Positions 5,671 through 9,268 of a DNA stretch of 9,268 nt are shown here, in pieces. The notes beneath the pieces were generated by a model that saw only the letters and a list, made by a program, of their open reading frames with translations, made no database searches and was not told the origin of the DNA. Source of the stretch: Lentzea sp. (lineage in GTDB: Bacteria > Actinomycetota > Actinomycetes > Mycobacteriales > Pseudonocardiaceae). Both the position numbers and the translations under genes were made by a program. The stretch lies in the NCBI GenBank assembly GCA_030146905.1, contig JASLAV010001009.1, positions 1 through 9,268 on the forward strand, in the 5' to 3' direction. Within the stretch, counting starts at the first letter, position 1. Every line of letters starts with the position of its first letter.

Positions 5671-7209
5671 ATGAACACGACCAATCTGCCCGTGGCCGTC
5701 ATCGGCGCCGGCCCGATCGGGTTGACCACCGCGCTGGGACTGGCCTCGCACGGCGTCCCCGTGGTCGTCTTCGAGGCAGGTCACGACCTGTCCGGCGACA
5801 CCAGGGCCGGCACGGTCCTCACCCGCACACTGGAGGTCCTCGACCGGTACGGCGCGCTCGGACCGGTGCTGGAGGTGTCGCTGCGCGTCGACGAGATCGG
5901 CGAGGTGGACCGGGCGACCGGGACGCCGGCCGGGAGCGTGCTGACGTCGGCTCTCGCCGGTGAGACGCGGTTCCCGTTCCTCGTCAACGTTCCGCAGCAC
6001 GAGCTGGAGCCGGTGCTCGCGTCTGTTCTCGAAGAACGCGCTCCGGGCGCGTTGCGGATGCGGCACCGGCTCGTCGACTTCACGCAGCACCGGGACGGTG
6101 TGACGCTGCGACTGTCCACACCGGATGGAATCGTCGAGGCGGAGGCCGCGTACGTGCTGGGGTGTGACGGCGGGCGTTCGACCGTGCGGGAGCGGCTCGG
6201 CGTCGGCATGGGCGGGCACACGCTGGAACAGCGGTACGTCCTGGTCGACCTCGTGTGCGACCTGGACGTCGCCAACCCTCGGGACTACCCGTACCTCGCC
6301 TACTTCGGCGACCCCGAGGAGTGGATGGTCCTCGTGCGGCAGCCGCACTGCTGGCGGTTCGTGTTCCCGCTCGCGGCCGGCCGGGACGAACCGACACCCG
6401 CCGAGCTGCGCGACAAGGCCCACCACTTCATCGGCGACGTCGACGAGCTGGAGGTGCTGGACAGCAACGTCTACACCGTGCACCACCGCGTGGCGGCGGA
6501 GTGGCGCAGGGACCGGGTGTTCCTGATGGGCGACGCGGCGCACCTGATCACCCCGATGTGGGCGCTGGGCCTGAACACCGGCGTGCTCGACGCGTCGAAC
6601 CTGCCGTGGCGGCTCGCGTGGGTGCACCGCGGGTGGGCGTCGGACGCGCTGCTCGACGGCTACGAGACCGAGCAGAGACCGGTGGCCCTGCACGGTTCGG
6701 GCACGCTGGCGGAGGCGGCCCGTGCGGTGATGGACCGCCGTGCCGGCCCGGCCGCCGGGTGGACGGACGCGATGACCCGCACGCTGCTCGGCGTGCGGCT
6801 GGGCGCGGACTGGTCGATGGTGCGCTCAGGGCCTCTACGGGCAGGCGACCGGATCCCCGACCTGCGGCTCTTCGGGTTGCGCGGTCCGGTGCACCTGCAC
6901 GAGCTGTGCCGCGACTCGTTCGTGGCGCTGCACCTCACCGACGCCCGCCGCCGGCCGTTCCTCCCCGCCGACGGCCCGGACGGGTTGCGCCAGGTCGTGG
7001 TGAGCCGGTGGGACGCGCCGCACGACTCGGGTCTGCGCGACCACGCCTTCTTCGACCCCGGCTCGACGGTCCGTGAGCGCTTCGGCCTCGGTGACGCCGT
7101 GGTGCTGGTGAGGCCGGACGCGCACGTCGCGCACATCGAACCGTGGACGCCCGAGTCGTGGCGGAACGTCCGGGAACGCTATCTGCGGGAGGTGCGTCTT
7201 GCGGGGTGA
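5671..7209 (+). CDS. FAD-dependent monooxygenase (MhpA/PheA-like aromatic hydroxylase family)
   Basis: A 512-residue class A flavoprotein monooxygenase. It shows the N-terminal FAD dinucleotide-binding GAGPIG (12-17) within a beta-alpha-beta unit ending at E35, the DG motif CDGGRSTVR (165-173), and the GD motif LMGDAAHLITP (285-295) followed by LGLNTG and NLPWRLAW. The C-terminal part (about 386-512, with DRIPDLRL and a Trp/Pro-rich end) resembles the thioredoxin-like tail of the phenol/3-(3-hydroxyphenyl)propionate hydroxylase group. Such enzymes use NAD(P)H and O2 to hydroxylate aromatic rings; the actual substrate is unknown. The usual GQG before the LNTG turn is replaced by WALG. I chose the ATG at 5671, with GGGAGG at 5661-5666, because it puts the FAD strand at the normal distance. 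A GTG at 5641 with GGAGG at 5629-5633 would add ten residues and cannot be excluded. The stop overlaps the cupin gene. Confidence 0.93.
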   Translation: MNTTNLPVAVIGAGPIGLTTALGLASHGVPVVVFEAGHDLSGDTRAGTVLTRTLEVLDRYGALGPVLEVSLRVDEIGEVDRATGTPAGSVLTSALAGETRFPFLVNVPQHELEPVLASVLEERAPGALRMRHRLVDFTQHRDGVTLRLSTPDGIVEAEAAYVLGCDGGRSTVRERLGVGMGGHTLEQRYVLVDLVCDLDVANPRDYPYLAYFGDPEEWMVLVRQPHCWRFVFPLAAGRDEPTPAELRDKAHHFIGDVDELEVLDSNVYTVHHRVAAEWRRDRVFLMGDAAHLITPMWALGLNTGVLDASNLPWRLAWVHRGWASDALLDGYETEQRPVALHGSGTLAEAARAVMDRRAGPAAGWTDAMTRTLLGVRLGADWSMVRSGPLRAGDRIPDLRLFGLRGPVHLHELCRDSFVALHLTDARRRPFLPADGPDGLRQVVVSRWDAPHDSGLRDHAFFDPGSTVRERFGLGDAVVLVRPDAHVAHIEPWTPESWRNVRERYLREVRLAG

Positions 7210-7729
7210 CGTCGTGATTTCGCCGGACGGCGAGGAGATCGTGCTCGTCGACGTCGGACAGCGCGTGCTCCACGACGACCCGGTGGTGCGGGTGTGGGAG
7301 GTGGCGCTCGAACCCGGCGAGACCCACGCCTGGCACCTGCACCACAACCCGTACGTGGTGCTGAGCATCGAGGGGTCGCAAGGCCGCATGGACTGGCTCG
7401 ACGGCAGCGAGCCGCGGTTCATCTCCGAGCACCGCGGCGGGTTCGTCCTCCGGCCCGTCTCGCCCGTGCACCGGCTGACCAACATCGGGACCTCGCCCTA
7501 CCGCAACCGGCTCGTCGAGCTGAAGGACCTCGGCGAGAACGCGGGCGAGCCGCTGGACGTCGCGCAGGGCGACGTCAGCGTGCGGACGGTGTGCGACGTG
7601 GCGCTGGACCTGGAGGGGCCGCACGTCCTCGCCGCTCTCGACAGCGAGGACGTGCGGCTGCACCCCGGCGGGCCCTGCTCGGTGGACGGCGAGTGGTTCG
7701 TCGTCCGGCTGGGCTACCTGTTCAGGTAG
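7199..7729 (+). CDS. Cupin-domain protein
   Basis: A 176-residue single-domain cupin. The first metal-site motif is EPGETHAWHLHHNPYVVLSI (38-57), with His43, His46, His48 and His49 available as ligands. The second motif is PVSPVHRLTNIG (86-97), with His91 and Asn95. This is consistent with a beta-barrel that may bind a metal and act as a dioxygenase, isomerase or small-molecule binder; none can be chosen from sequence. The C-terminal 60 residues add a further strand-rich segment. The likely start is TTG at 7199, 6 bases after GGGAGG (7187-7192), overlapping the monooxygenase gene by 11 bases. The alternative is GTG at 7214, with a weaker GGGGTG site. The tight overlap implies co-translation with the monooxygenase, so a role in the same pathway is likely. 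Its 3' end overlaps the facing YCII gene by 16 bases. Confidence 0.85.
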   Translation: MRGDVVISPDGEEIVLVDVGQRVLHDDPVVRVWEVALEPGETHAWHLHHNPYVVLSIEGSQGRMDWLDGSEPRFISEHRGGFVLRPVSPVHRLTNIGTSPYRNRLVELKDLGENAGEPLDVAQGDVSVRTVCDVALDLEGPHVLAALDSEDVRLHPGGPCSVDGEWFVVRLGYLFR

Positions 7730-8088
7730 GGCTCGATGTCCTCCGCCTCGGCCACCTGACGCACCTCGACGGACATCTCCTCGACGCCGGCGAAGCAGGT
7801 GATGTACTCCTCCGCGACGGCCGTGGCCTCGGCCAGGTCCTTCGCGCTGATCAGCAGGAACCCGCCGACGACCTCCTTGGCCTCTGCGAACGGGCCGTCG
7901 ACCGACTTGACCGCCGTGCCGCGCCTGCGCACCACCGCGCCGACCTTCTGCACGCCCTCGGCGCCGAGCACGACGCCGTCCGCCTCCAGCTTCCCGACGA
8001 ACGCCTGCATCCGCTCGACCAGCTCGGGGCTCGGCTCCCAGGAGGCGTTGTCGTCCTCCTGGACCCGGTGCATGAGCATGAACCGCAT
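7714..8088 (-). CDS. YCII-related (DGPF-domain) protein
   Basis: A 124-residue protein of the YCII family, of usual length. It begins MRFMLMHR, as is typical, and carries the diagnostic DGPF motif at 64-67 within VDGPFAEAKEVVGGFLLI. A helix (84-98) and a final strand (MSVEVRQV, 105-112) complete the ferredoxin-like alpha/beta fold. The biochemical role of the family is largely unknown. In actinobacteria such genes often neighbour ECF sigma factors, but none is visible in this window. The ATG at 8088 has a good AGGAG site (complement of 8095-8099). The gene runs in the same direction as the GMC oxidoreductase, 93 bases downstream of it, and its end overlaps the cupin gene on the other strand by 16 bases. 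Confidence 0.92.
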   Translation of the reverse strand: MRFMLMHRVQEDDNASWEPSPELVERMQAFVGKLEADGVVLGAEGVQKVGAVVRRRGTAVKSVDGPFAEAKEVVGGFLLISAKDLAEATAVAEEYITCFAGVEEMSVEVRQVAEAEDIEPYLNR

Positions 8089-8108
8089 GTTCTCTCCTCG
8101 TTGTCGAC

Positions 8109-8128
8109 TGGCAGCGTCGCGGCTGCCA
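8109..8128. repeat. 7-bp hairpin upstream of the YCII gene
   Basis: TGGCAGC (8109-8115) and GCTGCCA (8122-8128) form a perfect stem with the 6-base loop GTCGCG. It lies 20 to 40 bases upstream of the YCII start codon on the minus strand. It may be a terminator for the GMC gene, a leader structure of the YCII mRNA, or neutral. Confidence 0.4.
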
Positions 8129-8134
8129 CCCCTG

Positions 8135-8146
8135 CGTCGATCGACG
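8135..8146. promoter_or_regulatory. 12-base palindrome upstream of the YCII gene
   Basis: CGTCGATCGACG is a perfect 12-base palindrome without a loop, about 47 to 58 bases upstream of the YCII start. A site of this shape suits a dimeric regulator. No binder is identified. Confidence 0.35.
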
Positions 8147-8163
8147 TCACGGAGCTTTCGACA

Positions 8164-8175
8164 TTCTGCGCAGAA
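8164..8175. promoter_or_regulatory. 12-base palindrome after the GMC gene
   Basis: TTCTGCGCAGAA is a perfect 12-base palindrome starting 6 bases past the GMC stop codon on the minus strand. CTTTC flanks it on both sides (8155-8159 and 8176-8180, spaced 21 bases). With no loop it is a poor terminator, so an operator is more likely. Function is inferred from form and position only. Confidence 0.35.
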
Positions 8176-8181
8176 CTTTCT

Positions 8182-9268
8182 TCACCGCGTGCGGGACACG
8201 AGGTGTCCGGCGGTGCGCAGGGCGAGCGCGGCCATCGTGAGCGACGGGTTGGACGTGCCGAGCGACGGCATGCTGCCGCAGCCCACCGCGTACAGGTTGG
8301 GGTGGTCCCAGCAGCGTTGCCACTCGTCCACGACGGAGTCGCGCGGTGACGTGCCCATCACGTGCGTGCCGCCGCTGTGCCCGGCGCCCCAGTACCTGAG
8401 CGGTTCGCCGTTGTGCTCGAAGTAGTGCCCGTCGCCGGGCTTGTACGCCGTGTGGTCCTCGGCGCCGAGCATCTCGAAGATCCGGTCCGACACCCGTTTC
8501 GCCGCCAGCAGACCGTCCTTCGCGTAGTCCGAGAGTGCGTAGTGGACGGACGGCCGCGGGTTGCCCAGTGCGTCGCGCTCACCGGCGAGCGTGACGCGGT
8601 TCGCCGGGTCGGCCTCGTGCTCGACCTCGATCTGCAGCGTGAACTGCCGGCTGACGCGGGCCGCCACGGCTCTCCTCAGCGCGTCGCCCCGCAGGCCGGC
8701 CGCGACGAACTCGGCCGTGTCCGAACCGGGGCTGCCCGCCGACCAGCCCCAGCCCCAGTTGCCGATCTCGATGCGGAACGGCGCCCGCGCGCGGCGCTCG
8801 GGTCCTGACCGGAACGTCTCGATGCCCGTCGTCGAGCCGGGTCCGCGGAACGGGCCGACCGGGTGCGGCATCAGCGCCCACGTCAGCAGCACCGGGTGGC
8901 CCATGAGGTTGCGGCCGACCTGGCCGCTGCTGTTCGCGAGCCCGGACAGCAGGAGAAGCTTGGCGTTCTCGATGGCGTGCGCGGCGAGGACGACGACGTC
9001 GGCTTCTTCCTCGTGCAGCGTGTGCACGCCGGTCGTGTCGTCCTCGTAGCGCTGGTAGGTGACTTTGGTGACGCGGCCGGACGCGTCGGCGTGCACGCGG
9101 TTCACCACGCACCGCGTGCGCAGTTCGACGTTGGACGACCACCGCTTCTGTGTCCGGTGGGGCGTGTACTTGGCGTTCTCCGGGCAGATCGGCACGCAGC
9201 TCGCGAAACCGGCGCAGAGGTGTCCGTCCGGCCGGTAGCCGTCGACGGGAACGCCGTTGCGCGCCTGC
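8182..9268 (-). CDS. GMC-family FAD oxidoreductase, C-terminal part (5' end outside window)
   Basis: 361 codons are visible; the frame is open to the right edge, so the FAD-binding N-terminus is missing. The first visible residues include a cysteine cluster, C-x5-C-x3-C-P (CAGFASCVPICP, partial residues 18-29). Next come the FAD-domain strands (ELRTRCVVNRVHADASGRV and VVLAAHAIENAKLLLLSG) and a GHPVLLTWALMPH region. The C-terminal GMC domain is clear: GHSGGTHVMGTS with the catalytic His in HVMG, then GCGSMPSLGTSNPSLTMAALAL, which holds the second catalytic Asn and the flavin-contacting helix. GMC enzymes oxidise alcohols and sugars with FAD; this His/Asn pair recalls the sugar-oxidising members, but the substrate is unknown. 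A GTG at 9195 is internal. A two-palindrome region follows before the YCII gene. Confidence 0.92.
   Translation of the reverse strand, partial: QARNGVPVDGYRPDGHLCAGFASCVPICPENAKYTPHRTQKRWSSNVELRTRCVVNRVHADASGRVTKVTYQRYEDDTTGVHTLHEEEADVVVLAAHAIENAKLLLLSGLANSSGQVGRNLMGHPVLLTWALMPHPVGPFRGPGSTTGIETFRSGPERRARAPFRIEIGNWGWGWSAGSPGSDTAEFVAAGLRGDALRRAVAARVSRQFTLQIEVEHEADPANRVTLAGERDALGNPRPSVHYALSDYAKDGLLAAKRVSDRIFEMLGAEDHTAYKPGDGHYFEHNGEPLRYWGAGHSGGTHVMGTSPRDSVVDEWQRCWDHPNLYAVGCGSMPSLGTSNPSLTMAALALRTAGHLVSRTR

Noticed and set aside
5617..6693. Long open minus-strand extension upstream of the binding-protein start, giving an apparent 689-residue protein
   Set aside because: It is antisense to the well-supported FAD monooxygenase, is rich in Arg/Val/His without any domain, and the lipoprotein signal peptide begins exactly at 5616 with a good ribosome site.
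8089..8150. Minus-strand start near 8150 (MTSIDAGVAAATL) as a leader peptide for the YCII gene
   Set aside because: It is in a different frame from the YCII gene, overlaps it, has no ribosome site, and is explained by the shadow of the gene's high-GC codon use.
7294..8349. 351-codon plus-strand frame across the cupin, YCII and GMC genes
   Set aside because: It crosses three supported genes in shadow frames; its Arg/Ala-rich composition carries no motif.
1..9268. Defence system, phage, transposon, CRISPR or natural-product megasynthase content
   Set aside because: No nuclease, transposase, integrase, repeat-spacer pattern or carrier-protein domain was found on either strand; the genes are regulators, one importer and redox enzymes.

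Overview
This is a very GC-rich (roughly 70 percent by eye), gene-dense window with strong G/C third-position bias, frequent GTG and one likely TTG start, and 4-nt start/stop overlaps. The codon use and gene types point to a high-GC actinobacterium, plausibly of the Pseudonocardiales. That placement is an inference from style, not from a marker gene. No tRNA, rRNA, CRISPR array, transposase or attachment site was seen. No gene-free stretch exceeds 300 bases; the longest is 160 bases (1458-1617).

Layout. (1) At 2-1457, plus strand, is a tight operon: the 3' end of a luciferase-like flavin-dependent monooxygenase (LLM family, CE1758 type), a MarR regulator, and an NADPH:FMN reductase (CE1759 type). 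Together they read as a two-component flavin monooxygenase with its own regulator between the parts. (2) At 1458-1617 is a convergent junction with three inverted repeats. (3) At 1618-3162 is a short-chain dehydrogenase (minus) divergent from a TetR regulator (plus). They share a short control region with three copies of a TATAGCGCTATA-like operator. (4) At 3159-5616, minus strand, is a complete ABC importer operon (lipoprotein binding protein, ATPase, permease) of the NMT1/SsuABC/TauABC type, joined by two GTGA start/stop overlaps. (5) At 5671-7729, plus strand and only 54 bases away from the importer operon, are an FAD-dependent aromatic-ring-hydroxylase-like monooxygenase and a cupin protein, overlapping by 11 bases. 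(6) At 7714-8088 (minus) is a YCII/DGPF-domain protein, and at 8182-9268 (minus) is a GMC-family flavoprotein oxidoreductase whose N-terminus lies beyond the window.

How it may fit together. The region is rich in redox enzymes: LLM monooxygenase plus FMN reductase, SDR, FAD monooxygenase and GMC oxidoreductase. It also holds two local regulators and one importer. The most suggestive unit is the divergent importer / FAD monooxygenase / cupin cluster, which could take up and hydroxylate a small, perhaps aromatic, compound. The substrate cannot be read from the sequence. I see no clearly novel system. The best leads are the triple operator between the SDR and TetR genes and the importer-monooxygenase-cupin module.
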